A stretch of 64,000 nucleotides of DNA. It comes from Piliocolobus tephrosceles. Its lineage: Eukaryota; Chordata; Mammalia; Primates; Cercopithecidae. Shown in pieces: positions 1-10,889 of this stretch. The notes below the pieces were generated by a model. That model was given only the letters and a program-made list of their open reading frames with translations. It had not been told where the DNA came from and ran no database searches. The stretch covers positions 37,578,148 through 37,642,147 of the forward strand of contig NC_045443.1 of NCBI RefSeq assembly GCF_002776525.5, in the 5' to 3' direction. Each line of letters starts with the position of its first letter. Position 1 is the stretch's first letter. A program made the translations under genes and the position numbers.

Positions 1-1984
1 TTTTAGATTTACGCCTTTGACATCTGCTAACTTAACATTTCTTCTTCCATCTAATCTTGAAATACCTCCACAGACCCATGATTTATATAAATCTATTATT
101 TTGCTGACATTCCCACATGTGTGCTGCCCAGAGCTAGTGTTAATAGCACGCACTTCACCTATATTGAGGAATTCTAGCAGCTGCATGCCCCTCTGCTTCC
201 TTCTAGCTGCAGATTCAAGTACACGGAAAGACTTGTGCAATACGTGTGACTCCTGCTCTTAAGGCCCAGACCCAATTGGCCTTTGAGATTTGTCACATCC
301 AGCTGATGCCCCTTGCTGCCTCTAAAAGGGAACACAGATGAACTTCAGGAGTCAGGGAATCTCCCCAACAACTTCCGGTGGTGGGCAGTGTTATGGATAG
401 GAAGTCACATGCCCAAGTTGACCCAGTGAGATGTTACCATCTTTATGATATGATCACTTCATTCTACCAGAAGAGCTCTTAGAAAACTTGACCCCTAGAT
501 TAGAGCTTTCAATTAACACCTATGGAGAATATGAATAGGTACTAGGAATTTTCTCTGTGCGTCACTATCTCCCTTAGTAAAACAGACTGCTTTGTCCTCT
601 TCTTCCTTCCTGAATGTATCTCCTTACCTTCTAACTGCTGTCCAGACTTTGGGCCCTGGCAGCACTGAAAATACCAGGGATTCTGCTGCTCAGGAAACTT
701 CAGGCAAGAAGGGTGTACAGCACCCCTCATTCAAAACTACTTTCCAATCTTAAGGGAGAATTTTCTGTCCACATCTCCTGTCCCACCACCAACCAACACA
801 AGAAAGGGTGCAATGTGAATCTTTATTTCTGCATACATTCTTCTCTCCAAGTCTCTTTCTGAAGCCCCTTTATAAATTCTTTCCATGTTAAAAGATCCCC
901 CAAAACTAATTCTACCTGATTCACATCAATGACCTTAACTCAAACTCAAGAAAGTCACTTTAATAATTAAGGTCTGGGCTTTTATTCTCAGTCAGCCAAG
1001 GATTGCCTTCATAGAATCCCTGCCTTTTAGTCTCAGCCACAGGTTGTAAAAGAGAGGCTTTCCGGTAGTCTATGGCTGGGGTTAGGAAAGAACACTTTCT
1101 TCAGATTCTTTATTTCATATTCTTTCAGCAATTTTATTATTACTTGTTTTGGTTAGCATTAATAACTACCCTTTTTAAGTGTCCTGTTTCACAAATTTAG
1201 TATTTGCACACATGGATGCCTATGATAGTTATTTAGTTTGTCACCTTTTGTTATTTTATGTTTTAGCAAATGAAAAGAGGCTCGCTTTTAACATGGCACC
1301 AGTTACCTTTGATTTTGGTTAATCCATGTCATTGTCTTATTTCCAGAGATGGTTTATCACCTTGTTCCTGACAATATGTATAGGTAGAGTAATTGCTCAC
1401 CTCAATTACCAAAATATGTCCCAAATTCTCTACTATGGTCTAAAATTTCCATGGTTAAATTTACCATTTAAATTGTTCTTTGTAACCAAAGTTGGAACAT
1501 TTTCTCTACTAGACCAGTTAAAATACATGTGGGCACTGAATTTTTCTTTTGATGAAGGGATGTTGATTCCATTATCAGACTAGCTTGGGAATAAATTTGG
1601 GTGGAACTAAGAAATACATGTAGACTATTCCTTTAAATATTGTAGTCATTTACCTATATTTCATTACTACAATGTCTACAATGGTCATTTACATGTATAA
1701 TCATTTTTAACCTTCACAAAAAACTGTGAATTATGTAGCTTGTGCACAGAGCTAATAAATAGTAGAAACTACAAGATAATGTAGATACTACTTTGTTAGG
1801 ATATGCAAAAATGGTCTCCAAAAATATACTACATATCAGAAAGTATCCTACCCACATCTTCCCACTGAGCACTGGAAATGATGTCTGACTGCATATTTCA
1901 ATGATTGGGAGAGATGTTTATATTGATGTAAATATAATAAGGGTTCAAACTCCTGCAGATGTAGTCTGATCCATCTACACATGT
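1..1984. other. Unique non-coding sequence
   Basis: I see no recognisable gene, exon or young repeat in this stretch. The longest reading frames (81 and 85 codons) have no family motif, and they lie in AT-rich sequence where chance frames of that size are expected. A diverged old repeat could be hidden here. Confidence 0.5.
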
Positions 1985-2100
1985 TTCAGAGTACTTGCTA
2001 TGTGCTCAGCACTCTTCAGAGTTTTATGGGCCATTCAAAAGAACACAGTGCTGTTCTATTTATCAAATAGCTCGTAATCTATGCAAGAAAATCAAATTAA
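1985..2100 (-). repeat. L2-like LINE 3' end fragment
   Basis: The sequence reads like the antisense of the L2 3' end: 'TACTTGCTATGTGCTCAGCA' followed by a 'CAGTGCTG' region corresponds to the usual 'tactatgtgccaggcact' wording. It is strongly diverged, as expected for a mammalian-wide element. Boundaries are approximate. Confidence 0.5.
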
Positions 2101-2137
2101 CCTGATGAATTATTCCAAAAATAATCAAGAATTCATA

Positions 2138-2443
2138 GCCGGGCGCCGTGACTCAAGCCTGTAATCCCAGCACTTTGGGAGGCCGAGACGGGCGGATCAC
2201 GAGGTCAGGAGATCGAGACCATCCTGGCTAACACGGTGAAACCCCGTCTCTACTAAAAACTACAAAAAACTAGCCGGGCGAGGTGGCGGGCGCCTGTAAT
2301 CCCAGCCACTCCGGAGGCTGAGGCAGGAGAATGGCATGAACCCGGGAGGCGGAGCTTGCAGTGAGCTGAGATCCGGCCACAGCACTCCAGCCTGGGTGAC
2401 AGAGCGAGACTCTGTCTCAAAAAAAAAAAAAAAAAAAAAAAAA
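2138..2443 (+). mobile_element. AluY (Old World monkey type), full length
   Basis: This is a complete dimeric Alu in sense orientation with left monomer, A-rich linker, right monomer and a poly(A) tail of about 26 bases. The left arm carries CTCAAGCCTG and intact CpGs, and the right arm reads CCGGAGGCTGAGGCAGGAGAATGG in two pieces; I associate this pattern with cercopithecid AluY copies. It is flanked by the 8-bp direct repeat AATTCATA at 2130-2137 and 2444-2451, the expected TSD. The low divergence marks it as one of the youngest insertions in the window. Confidence 0.95.
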
Positions 2444-2599
2444 AATTCATAGAGAAAAATTAATATTAGGGTTTGGAGCACTGATCAACTAGGAACTCCA
2501 AGAATGCAAAGAACAATAGGGGCTGGAGTCCTCAGAGGATGATTCCTTGAGGAAATAACACATGAGTTGAGCTTTGGGGAGAAATAGGACCCAGCAGCA

Positions 2600-2760
2600 C
2601 CCACGTCTCAGCTCCTCCATTCACTTTTTAATTGTCTTTGGAATGTTACCTCAACTCCTTGAACCACACATGTTGACAGTGGTAAAATGAGGAGGCAATG
2701 CTTACTTTACTTATTGTGACTGTTAAGTAAGAAGTGTTATAGAAAATACAAGTGCTTGAT
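2600..2760 (+). repeat. MIR SINE fragment
   Basis: The stretch has the MIR core order: 'GAATGTTACCTCAACTCC', then 'GTAAAATGAGGAGGCAATGC', then a run resembling the end of the element with a duplicated AAGTAAGAAG. Divergence is high. Recognition is by eye and the ends are approximate. Confidence 0.5.
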
Positions 2761-3289
2761 AACAAAAATCTCCATTTTTTTTACATTTAAAAATCTATTA
2801 TTTAAACTTGTTTACTATTTAATCACTTTTATTTGGCTTTCTTTTCTTCTCTGGACATGTAAAATAAGGTAATGAAAACATTCAAAAAGGCAGAAAAGGA
2901 AAATTATTATAAACCACAGCACTAAAATAATAGATTCAGAAAGCCTTGAGGACACAGACTTCTCTGTGGAGTAGTGGAAGCAATAAATTCTTGATTTTCA
3001 AAGACTACCTATCTTCTACTTTCTATCTTGATTTATAATTATTTTTCTTATATTTATTATTGAACTATGAGGTGTTGACTTTTGTGGGTCTTTTTAGTTT
3101 TAGTTGTTTATTTTTATCCTCCAAGAGCCTTGGCAAAAGTCCTTGCATATAGTTTTTTAGGAAATGTTACTCATTTGTGTATTCATTAAGTAAATATTTC
3201 TTCAGCAGTGAAGGAAACCAAAAATATTTCACCCGAAGATATATTTCTTTGGCCTATTTTGAGATGGCTATTCAAAGGGGTTACAGACC

Positions 3290-3805
3290 ACAGGAATAGC
3301 TCTGAAAAGCTTCCCTTTGTGGGGGGAGATTTGCATTTGTAGGGAAAATCTACATTAGTAAAATAAACAGCCAGGCTTTCTCTGGAATCCTCCTTAGCCT
3401 CATCTAAAAAAGATTAACTCACAGAAAAAAAGAGACTCACAGTCTAACAATCTTAAAGGTCTGATGGAAAAACTGTTACCACAGGCTAGCATCTTATCTT
3501 TCTGAGGGCTGCTATCTTTGAGGCTTCATCTGAGTAACAAGACCATCTTGCTAGCCACACCTTTCCTCCTTTCCTTTCTGTAATCTGTCTTGCCATGCTC
3601 CATTCCTTTATTTTTTCCATAACCTCAGGATGGTATACAAACTTCAACTATCTGGCTCCTCTTTTGACTCTCACACTTTATGCGTGGTTCCGGTGTCCAT
3701 ATGCACATTAAAATAAATTTGTGTACTTTTTTCCCCTGTTAGTCTGTCTTTTGTTACAGAAGTGTCCCAACTAAGAACCTATGAGAGTTGGGGAAAGAAA
3801 TTACA
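3290..3805 (+). mobile_element. ERV1-type solo LTR (MER4/MER61-like, family uncertain)
   Basis: The block has the order expected of a retroviral LTR. Pyrimidine-rich U3 ends in a TATA-like GGTATACAAACTT near 3630. A typical 'TTTTGACTCTCACACTTTATG' region follows, in slightly altered form. A polyadenylation signal AAATAAAT lies near 3712, then the R/U5 text 'GTTAGTCTGTCTTTTGTTAC' and 'AGAACCTATGAGAGTTGGG', which is characteristic of MER4/MER61-group LTRs. I see no internal gag, pol or env sequence next to it, so it appears to be a solo LTR. The 5' limit is uncertain. Confidence 0.6.
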
Positions 3806-3999
3806 CATTTTGTCCCCATCAGCGCCTACCTGTGGGAAAAAAAAAATTCAGATTTTATATGTAATGTGGATTCAGATCATGAAACACTTGGACTCTGACA
3901 TCAACATTTTAAACTTACAAGATAAATAATCATGTCCTTATCTCTTTCTGTCACTCTAAATTATGCCTTACTCTAGCATTCTTCAAAGAGCATAAGCCA

Positions 4000-4185
4000 A
4001 GCTGTGTCATCCTTTAGTGCTTCTTTTATGTGACTTCCTCTTCCTGGAATAACTCCCCTGTCTGCCTCCTGGAAAATATCTACCCTTATCCCAGCACTTA
4101 GATTAATGAAACCTTTTCTGACCTGCTTCTTCCCCACCCCTTCATGGAGGTTATTTTAGTTTCTCCTTTATGCTTGCTCTGAATC
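4000..4185 (+). repeat. L2 LINE 3'UTR fragment
   Basis: The text 'CTTCCTCTTCCTGGAATAAC', then 'CCCTGTCTGCCTCCTGG' and 'CCTTTTCTGACCTGCTTC' follows the L2 3'UTR consensus in the sense direction. A younger L1PA piece is inserted at its downstream edge. Confidence 0.6.
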
Positions 4186-4690
4186 TAGTACTTATTTTTT
4201 TTTATTTTATTTTTATTTATTTATTTTTTTTATTATACTTTAAGTTCTAGGGTACATGTGCATAACGTGCAGGTTACATATGTATACATGTGCCATGTAG
4301 GTGTGCTGCACCCATCAACTCGTCAGCACCCATCAATTCATCATTTATATCAGGTATAACTCCCCAATGCAATCCCTCCCCCCTCCCCCCTCCCCATGAT
4401 AGGCCCCAATGTGTGATGATCCCCTTCCCGAGTCCAAGTGAGCTCATTGTTCAGTTCCCACCTATGAGTGAGAACATGTGGTGTTTGGTTTTCTCTTCTT
4501 GTGATAATTTGCTAAGAATGATGGTTTCCAGCTGCATCCATGTCTCTACAAAGGACGCAAACTCATCCTTTTTTATGGCTGCATAGTATTCCATGGTGTA
4601 TATGTGCCACATTTTCTTAATCCAGTCTGTCACTGATGGACATTTGGGTTGATTCCAAGTCTTTGCTATTGTGAATAGTACTTATTTTTT
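4186..4690 (-). mobile_element. L1PA 3' end, 5'-truncated, with 15-bp TSD
   Basis: This is an antisense L1 insertion. It begins with T-rich sequence (the antisense of the poly(A) tail), continues through the 3'UTR ('TATACTTTAAGTTCTAGGGT') and ends inside the C-terminus of ORF2. The minus-strand frame ending near 4451 encodes the familiar L1 ORF2 tail with MWHIYTMEYYAAIKKDEF. The 15-bp repeat TAGTACTTATTTTTT is present at 4186-4200 and 4676-4690 and is the target-site duplication, so the body is 4201-4675. It interrupts an older L2. Confidence 0.93.
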
Positions 4691-4754
4691 ATCACAGTCC
4701 TATAACATTATTCCATCCATTTGTTCAAATATTGTTCTATTGTAATGTAGTACT

Positions 4755-4790
4755 ATTAGACCGCAATTACTTTGGCACCAACCTTATATA
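4755..4790 (-). repeat. Fragment of a MADE1/Hsmar1-type terminal inverted repeat
   Basis: CCGCAATTACTTTGGCACCA followed by ACCTTA at 4761-4786 closely matches the terminal inverted repeat of Hsmar1/MADE1 mariner elements (25 of about 27 bases by eye). Only one arm is recognisable; the rest of the short palindromic element is not seen. Confidence 0.5.
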
Positions 4791-4959
4791 TTACAAATGT
4801 AAATATGAGGGAAGTGGTGGTAAAGGGGAAACTCATGCACATAAATTTAGGTCATTTCTCTTATACATGCCTAGTAAGTGTTCCACAATTCAAGGTTTTA
4901 CCCAGATGTGCAAAAAACCAGAAAACCTTCAGGATGCTAGTAAAATAAGAAATTTAGTT

Positions 4960-5777
4960 TAATAACCCTATCGTTGTACAATGAGGAAACCAACTGAGAT
5001 AAATATACTCATTGAGGAGCACTTTGCATGAATATTTTTTAGTTATGCCTGTAAGAGACAGCAACATTATTTTTGTATTGCTGAAGTGCTTTGAGAGTAA
5101 TGCCCTGGTGACAGCATAAACAAAATACAAAGGCCAGTTTGTTTTTATATATAAATGGAGGATTGTTGGTGAAGAGTTGTGCCAGCCAGTACAGAGTGGA
5201 ATAGTGTTTTATTCCTCTCAAGATAGATAGATGGCTGAATTGCCCAAGTTCCTGCTGTTTCATAGCCTGCCCCTTGAATTTAATACTGAATAAACTACTC
5301 TGTTGTTTTTTTTGTTTTGTTTTGTTTTTGCATGGTTGGTGAGGAAATATATAATTTAAATGAAACTGAACAAATCATATTGTCATTACAAATATGTTCA
5401 CCTTATATTTTACCTAAATGATATATTACCAAAAATATTAAATATCCTATTTATTAAACATTATGGAATTCTCAAAGTAAATTGTATCTTTATTAAAATG
5501 GAATGGACACCTTGTTAACGCATTAGAGTTTTAAAATGTACAGAGGATTACAGCACAGAGAGATGCAGAAACGTTACTATGATTCTGAGAAAAGAGATGG
5601 GAAAGCTCCCATTGGGAAGGAGTGATTGGGAAAGGCTTCCCAAACCGATGAAACTTGAAAAGTAAGTCTGCCAATTGAGGAAGGAAGAATTAGAAGAGAA
5701 GATTGGAGTGGAATCATGGAGGCCATTGCACACAATGAGAGAATTTTATTTTTGTTCGATAGATATAAAGGGGTTTT
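4960..5777. other. Unique non-coding sequence with a TTTTG-rich run
   Basis: Nothing recognisable as a gene. A short TTTTG microsatellite lies at about 5303-5330. Reading frames of 60-75 codons on the minus strand show no domain. Confidence 0.45.
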
Positions 5778-6123
5778 GATGATTAATTTTATGTGTCAAT
5801 TTGGCTAGGCTATACTACTTACTTAGTCAAACACTAATGTAGGTATTGTTGTGATGGTATTTTGTGGATGTGGGTAGCATCTGCAATCAGTTGATTGTAA
5901 GTAAAGCAGATTTCCCTCCATAATTTGGGAAGATCTCATCCAATCATGTGAAGGTCTTAGGAGAAAAACCTGAGGATTCCCAGATAGAGAACATTCTGCT
6001 TCAAGACTGTAGGATCATCTACTGCCAAGTTTTGAGCCTTTCAGCCAGCCTTGGGGATTTCTTACTTGCCAACCCTCTGAACCAATTCCTTAAAATAAAT
6101 CTCTGTAAATATGTCTACATGTA

Positions 6124-6148
6124 AACACACACACACACACACACACAT
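6124..6148. repeat. (CA)n microsatellite
   Basis: About 12 perfect CA units sit inside the AT/CA-rich end of an LTR-like element. They probably grew from the short CA tract normally present there. Confidence 0.95.
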
Positions 6149-6151
6149 TGT

Positions 6152-6236
6152 TTTTTTTTTGTTTTTTTTTTTGAGACGAAGTCTCACTCTTTCACCAGGC
6201 CGGAGTGCAGTGGTGCAGTTTTGGCTCACCGCAACA
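6152..6236 (-). mobile_element. Truncated Alu fragment
   Basis: An antisense Alu begins with poly(T) and GAGACGAAGTCTCACTCT, continues to GGAGTGCAGTGGTGC, then stops after about 85 bp at CACCGCAAC. Only the 3' end of the right monomer is present, so this is a 5'-truncated insertion or a deletion remnant. Confidence 0.85.
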
Positions 6237-6414
6237 CACTCATTTTATTAAGCGAAATCTATATATTTAACAGAACCTACACATATAGAATATCTGTGTG
6301 TATATATGAACATATATAGAATACATATATTTAGAATAGATGTATTTAGAATATTTAAAATATATATATTTCTATTTATAGGCACATATATATAGGTTCT
6401 GTTGGTTCTGAAAA

Positions 6415-6440
6415 ATACACACACACACACACACACACAT
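6415..6440. repeat. (CA)n microsatellite
   Basis: About 12 CA units, immediately 3' of the LTR-like terminal text 'GGTTCTGTTGGTTCTG'. It is separated from the first CA run by the Alu scrap and AT-rich palindrome. Confidence 0.95.
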
Positions 6441-6699
6441 ACATATAATGCTTATTCTATTGTTTCTCTTAAAAAATAATAAACTGAATCAGGAGTTATA
6501 ACAAGTTTTAAACAAAACTATATTTATTACCTTACTGGCAGACATGAGATTCTGTAATTTTAAGTTCTTATTGGTCATTAGTTTATGCCAGATTTATGCT
6601 ACATGCTATGCAGTAAACAGAGGCATACAACAATGCCAGTTTTCAGGGATTTTCTGCAATCCTGGCTAACAGTTTTTATCACTTGTGTGTGGTAAGCAA

Positions 6700-6870
6700 T
6701 GTGCTGTTTTTGAAATTTTTTACTTAACTAATCAATGCAACATTCCTATGAGGTAGATATTTTTATATTTGTAGATATTATTATATTTGTAATTTGACCA
6801 ATGAAGTAACTGAATTTGCAGCTAGTAAATGTCATACCCAGTAACAAACTTGGGCTATAATGCATGAAAT
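6700..6870 (-). repeat. MIR SINE fragment
   Basis: Antisense MIR text is visible as 'ACATTCCTATGAGGTAGATA', then 'CAATGAAGTAACTGAATTTG' and 'GCAGCTAGTAAATG'. These correspond to 'caaccctatgaggtaggta...atgaggaaactgag...agctagtaagtgg' in the consensus. Confidence 0.55.
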
Positions 6871-7194
6871 ATGTATTTTACCACCAAAATGCATATCTCC
6901 TCATGTAATGCGATTTGACTATGATCAATAACCAGTGAACAATATAAAACTATCCTTTTAAATATTCATCAAGAAAAATATAAGTAGTTATATTTCTTCT
7001 AGCAAAGGGTTTCTAAGCACAGGAGGCTTCATGGGTTGTGGAAGGAGGCTACTGGCTTAACCAGTAAGAATAAAGAAATAGTATAGAATGTGATGACCAT
7101 CTCTAAGAAACATTAAAGCAATCGTGGTATTTCAAAACCTCCATTAACCAACTTCAAGTCATACTTTAATAAATTTGCTTCAGACCTTTAGACT

Positions 7195-7385
7195 AGGGCT
7201 CTTCAGAATATGGCTCTGTGACTAGTAACATCAGCCTCACCACTACCCGAGAGCTTGCTAGAAAAGCAAACTTGGAGAATTCATTCCAGATATTAGGCAT
7301 CAATATCTCTAGGAGTGGGGCCTAGAAATCTGTTTTAATCAGCTAAGTGATCTATGCTTAAGTTAAAGTTCAAAAAGTACTGTAC
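7195..7385 (-). mobile_element. MER5A-like hAT-Charlie non-autonomous DNA transposon
   Basis: The order 'AACATCAGCCTCACC', 'GAGAGCTTGCTAGAAAAGCA', 'AGTGGGGCCTAGAAATCTG' follows the MER5 consensus, including the GGGGCC(C/T)AG(A/C)AATCTG block. The ends (CTCTTCAGAA and AAAAAGTACTG) are eroded terminal repeats. Strand assignment is provisional because the element is short and near-palindromic at its ends. Confidence 0.6.
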
Positions 7386-7404
7386 TAGAACGACAGGGCT
7401 GATA

Positions 7405-8980
7405 AAGAAGAGTGCCCTGATGCTGAAGTGAGCTTCCCCAGGGAAAGCAAAATGAAGACATCAAGCTGGAGTGAACTAGAATTAATAATGGCTAATAAAT
7501 GTTCTGTCTTAGGCATCTTGCAAGATGGGAATCTGGGACAGAAATAACTTCAGGAGGGACAGAACTTAAGGAGAGTCATGGAGAAAATGAAATTCTCTCA
7601 CTTAAGTGAAAATGAGTTTGGACAAAATTCAGAACAGTAGCATAACATAGGCCAAAGAGGTCAGGATTGTGTGTGTCTAGGATCAAAGCAGAGTTAACAA
7701 TGAGGACAAAGCTTGGCAAGCCAAGGAGACAAAAGTCATGGGACAAAAGAATCGCTATTCTCAAGAGAAACTAAAGGATGCAATAATTCATAGCCACAGG
7801 TCTGAAGTTGAATATAAACAAATTATTTGGAAGCAGGCAGCCCACATCTATTTAGTTCAACCCAATCACAGTTGTCAATTCTCCATCTTATTAACACCTA
7901 ATAAAATTATATCTTGTGCCACTGATACATTCACCTATTAATTCAAAAAATATTTTTCGTACCCCCTATGTGCCGAATACAGTGATAAATAGCAGAGATA
8001 TGAAGTTAAGTGAGACAAATGTGATCCTAGACATCAGGAGAGAGACACTGAATAAATAATTATACAAGTAAGTATTTAATAACAATTATTCTAAGTTCTA
8101 CCTAGAAAAAGTACAGATATTGTGAGTATCACAGGACACCTAACCTAGCCTGCAAGGAAAAATGGTGGGAATATGATCTGGGTGTTTTTCAGAGGAAGTA
8201 AATTTTAAATAACAACCTCAGATAAGGTGTTAGCTAAGAAAAGAACTGGGGAAAAGCATCCTTGGCCAAAAGAGCAGCTTATGCAAAGACAGAGAGTATG
8301 TTAGGATAGAGTGGGAGGATGCCCAGGGTGACTGAAATGTAGCGAGTGGGGGAAAAATAGCCGAAGATGAGACTAGTGATGACACAGGACCTGCCACGGC
8401 CTGTTGAAGACATGGCATAGCATCATAATTATAATAGGAAAACAGCAAACATTTTTAAGCTAGTAAATAATGACGACACTGACAATGAGAATATTATTCT
8501 AGGTGCTCTGAGAGAGTTTTGGTACAAAGAAATCTTTTAGGAGTTTACTGCAATCATTCAAGCAAGGGAAAATGATAGCTTGGACTAGGTTAATGGCAGT
8601 GAGGAGAGAAAGGATACAGTGGATTCGGTATATAGTTATGAAGTCCAAAACAAGGTGCTAGTGGCCATAGAGGAAGAAGAAAATATAAATTATGACATCT
8701 GAGTGGCAGATGGATGGAGACTGGTCCCATTAACTAGAAGAGGGAGACCTGGAAGATGATCACATTTTACGGGAAAAGTCGAGTTCAATTGTGATTGCTT
8801 GAGTTTGAGATGCCTGTATATATACTCAAGTGTAATATAAAATGTATAAGTGGGTTGATGAGTCTGGAGCTCAGAAAAGACATTTGGACTGGAGATGTAA
8901 GTTTGGATGCATTATACATGATAGGTCACATTATTAGAGTGGGTGAAAATATCTAGGGAGAGAGGATGAAATGAGAAAAA
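7405..8980 (+). repeat. Ancient long interspersed sequence, copy A of a diverged tandem pair
   Basis: This segment aligns by eye with 11540-14570 through many shared blocks in the same order. They include GAACTAGAATTAATAATGGC against TTACTAGAATTAATAACAGT, AATGAGTTTGGACA in both, TATGTGC near 7967 and 12114, and GACTGAAATGT against GGCTGGAATGTGGTG. The last is GGACTGGAGATGTAAG against GGCTAGACATATAAG. The 7945-8070 part reads like antisense L2 3' end. The later part resembles a long GA-rich mammalian repeat that often contains 'ATTTACTGAGATGG' and 'TTTGAGATGCC' blocks; here ATTAACTAGAAGAGG and TTTGAGATGCC occur. I do not know its name. No coding potential is seen. Confidence 0.55.
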
Positions 8981-9385
8981 ATTTCTTATCCTTCAATCTT
9001 TAAAGCATGATAATAAAAATGTTGCACTGGGAAAGGAGACTGAAAATGAATGGACACAGAAGTAAAAAGAAAAGGAGGAGAGCTTGTGTCTCAGAAGCCA
9101 GTTGAGATGTTCCTACTACAGAGTCCTTGATTGTTTGACACAGCCCCAGGAGTTTAATCAAATGGAGTGGGACAGACAGATTTGCTATCTTTGTTTTCCT
9201 ATACTTACTGTACTTTCTTAGTCAATCTTGCCCAACGAAAGATTTTTTTTCAGACAAACAAAGCTAATTAATTAATTGCCTGTAGACCTGCAGCACAAAT
9301 AATGGCAAAGGAAGTTCTTTAGGTGGATGATAGTAGAGAGTATTCCCCAGAGCAATGCATTTTACGAAGGCCCAAGGTATAAAAG

Positions 9386-9755
9386 TCTATTATACCACAC
9401 AGCCATTAAAAAAAGAACAAGATCATATCCTTTGCAGGGACATGGATGGAACTGGAGGCCATTATCCTTAGCAAACTAACACAGGAACAGAAAACCAAAT
9501 ACTGCATGTTCTCACTTATAAGTGGGAGCTTAATGATGAGAACACATGGACACATAGAGGAGAACAACAGACACTGGGGCCTACCAGAGGGTGGAGGGTG
9601 GGAGGAGGAAAAAACTCAGGAAAAATAATTAATGAGTAGTAGGCTTAATACCTGGGTGAGGAAATAATCTGTACAGCAATTTCCCATGACATAGGTTTAC
9701 CTATTTAACAAACCTCCACATGTACCCCTGAACTTAAAATAAAAGTTTTCAAAAG
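9386..9755 (+). mobile_element. L1 3' end, 5'-truncated, sense
   Basis: The sequence enters L1 in the last part of ORF2 (ACACAGCCATTAAAAAAAG, then TTTGCAGGGACATGGATGGA) and runs through the 3'UTR ('TGGGGCCTACCAGAGGGTGG') to 'ATGTACCCCTGAACTTAAAA'. Divergence from the L1PA pieces elsewhere suggests an older L1PB/L1MA-class copy. The frame at 9446-9628 is the remnant of the ORF2 C-terminus running on into the 3'UTR; it is not a gene. Confidence 0.88.
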
Positions 9756-10480
9756 GTCCATATTACATCCACGCTACTCTCAAGTCAGAAGCAGAACACA
9801 ATATAAGCATAAACTCCACTGTCATTCTAATTTATTTTTTAACTTTATATATATATATACGTGTGTGTGTGTGTGTGTGTACACATAAAGATCAGTAAAT
9901 TGAATTACTTAGGTTATTGGATCATTACTGAAGGAAAACAAGGCATTGAAAGGTTGTTGGAAACAAGACATTTGATAAATCATGGAAAATACATAGGAAA
10001 ATACAAGTCACAAATCTCATAATCTATAGCCTAATATTGTTTGATAATATATGTATAATTAAATATATTACTTATAATCAGATGTATTATTTGAAGTTTA
10101 ATTGATATTTGTATACTTGATAAAATCTATTATTAATTATTTAATTATATATAATAAAATCCATCACTACATAGAATTTACACTAAAATTACCTGTATCA
10201 CCAAGTCAGAGTATAAAAAGGGTAAAATTATGATCAACCCTGAAATTAAATTACCTTAAATGCCTGATGAGTTTATTTTTTCCTCTCAGCATTAAGGAGT
10301 TGGTAAAAATTGATATAAAAATTAGCAAACACTTTAAAATGTGTTTGTCCCATTTTTTGGCAGAACATAACCCTTGTGTTTCCACACTTGGTTCTCCTTG
10401 TGAGAGATAATATTTTCTGAATCATTGAGACCTGACAAAACAAAAAGCTTCAGAAAATCTGGCTAAATTAATCAGCCAGT
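9756..10480. other. AT-rich unique sequence with TA/TG microsatellite
   Basis: Apart from a composite (TA)n-(TG)n run at 9848-9880, only AT-rich sequence without recognisable genes or repeats is seen. Confidence 0.45.
9848..9880. repeat. (TA)n(TG)n composite microsatellite
   Basis: Seven TA units pass through TACG into about nine GT units. The purine-pyrimidine alternation is continuous for roughly 33 bp. Confidence 0.95.
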
Positions 10481-10484
10481 CAAT

Positions 10485-10575
10485 AAGTAAGCATTTATTA
10501 TAAACCAATTTTATGCAAGCTCTGTATTAGATGTATACAATACAGAAGCATAAAGCATGGTGCCAGCTGCATAAA
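10485..10575 (-). repeat. L2 3' end fragment
   Basis: 'GTCAATAAGTAAGCATTTAT' followed by 'GCAAGCTCTGTATTAGATG' is the diverged antisense of the L2 terminus. It lies directly upstream of a MIR copy. Confidence 0.5.
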
Positions 10576-10589
10576 GTTTATATATTAAT

Positions 10590-10800
10590 AGTAACTAACA
10601 ACTAGGAGCACTTACTATATAGAAGCACTATGCTTAGCATGTCTTTTCCATGTTCTTTCTTTTAATCAATCCTTACAATATTCCCATGACATAGCCATTA
10701 TTATTAGCAGCAGAATTTTCATTTGAGAAATAAATACAGTGAGGTTTAATGAGCTTAGGTAACTTGGCTATGGACAAACAATAACTAAACATACAATATG
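10590..10800 (-). repeat. MIR SINE
   Basis: Antisense MIR order is clear: GAGCACTTACTATATAGAAG, then TTTTAATCAATCCTTACAAT, CCCATGACATAGCCATTATT, and GGTTTAATGAGCTTAGGTAA near 10743-10762. The family's 'aagtaacttgcccaaggtca' region is recognisable as TAGGTAACTTGGCTATGGAC. Confidence 0.65.
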
Positions 10801-10889
10801 GCATTAAAGTGCACAGTGTGAGAAATGAAAGTTCATGCTTTTAACAATTAAATATACTCTCTCTCCCACTTTACAACTAATTGGGTAGG

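Larger units (their letters stand above)
5778..6412 (+). mobile_element. ERVL/MaLR-like LTR interrupted by microsatellites and an Alu scrap
   Basis: The left part starts 'GATTAATTTTATGTGTCAAT' and runs to 'CCAATTCCTTAAAATAAATC', the layout of a well-known mammalian LTR-type repeat whose end normally carries a short TA/CA run and then 'GGTTCTGTT'. That terminal text is found displaced at 6394-6412. Between the two lie an expanded CA run (6124-6148), an Alu fragment and an AT-rich palindrome. I cannot name the LTR subfamily with confidence. Confidence 0.5.
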
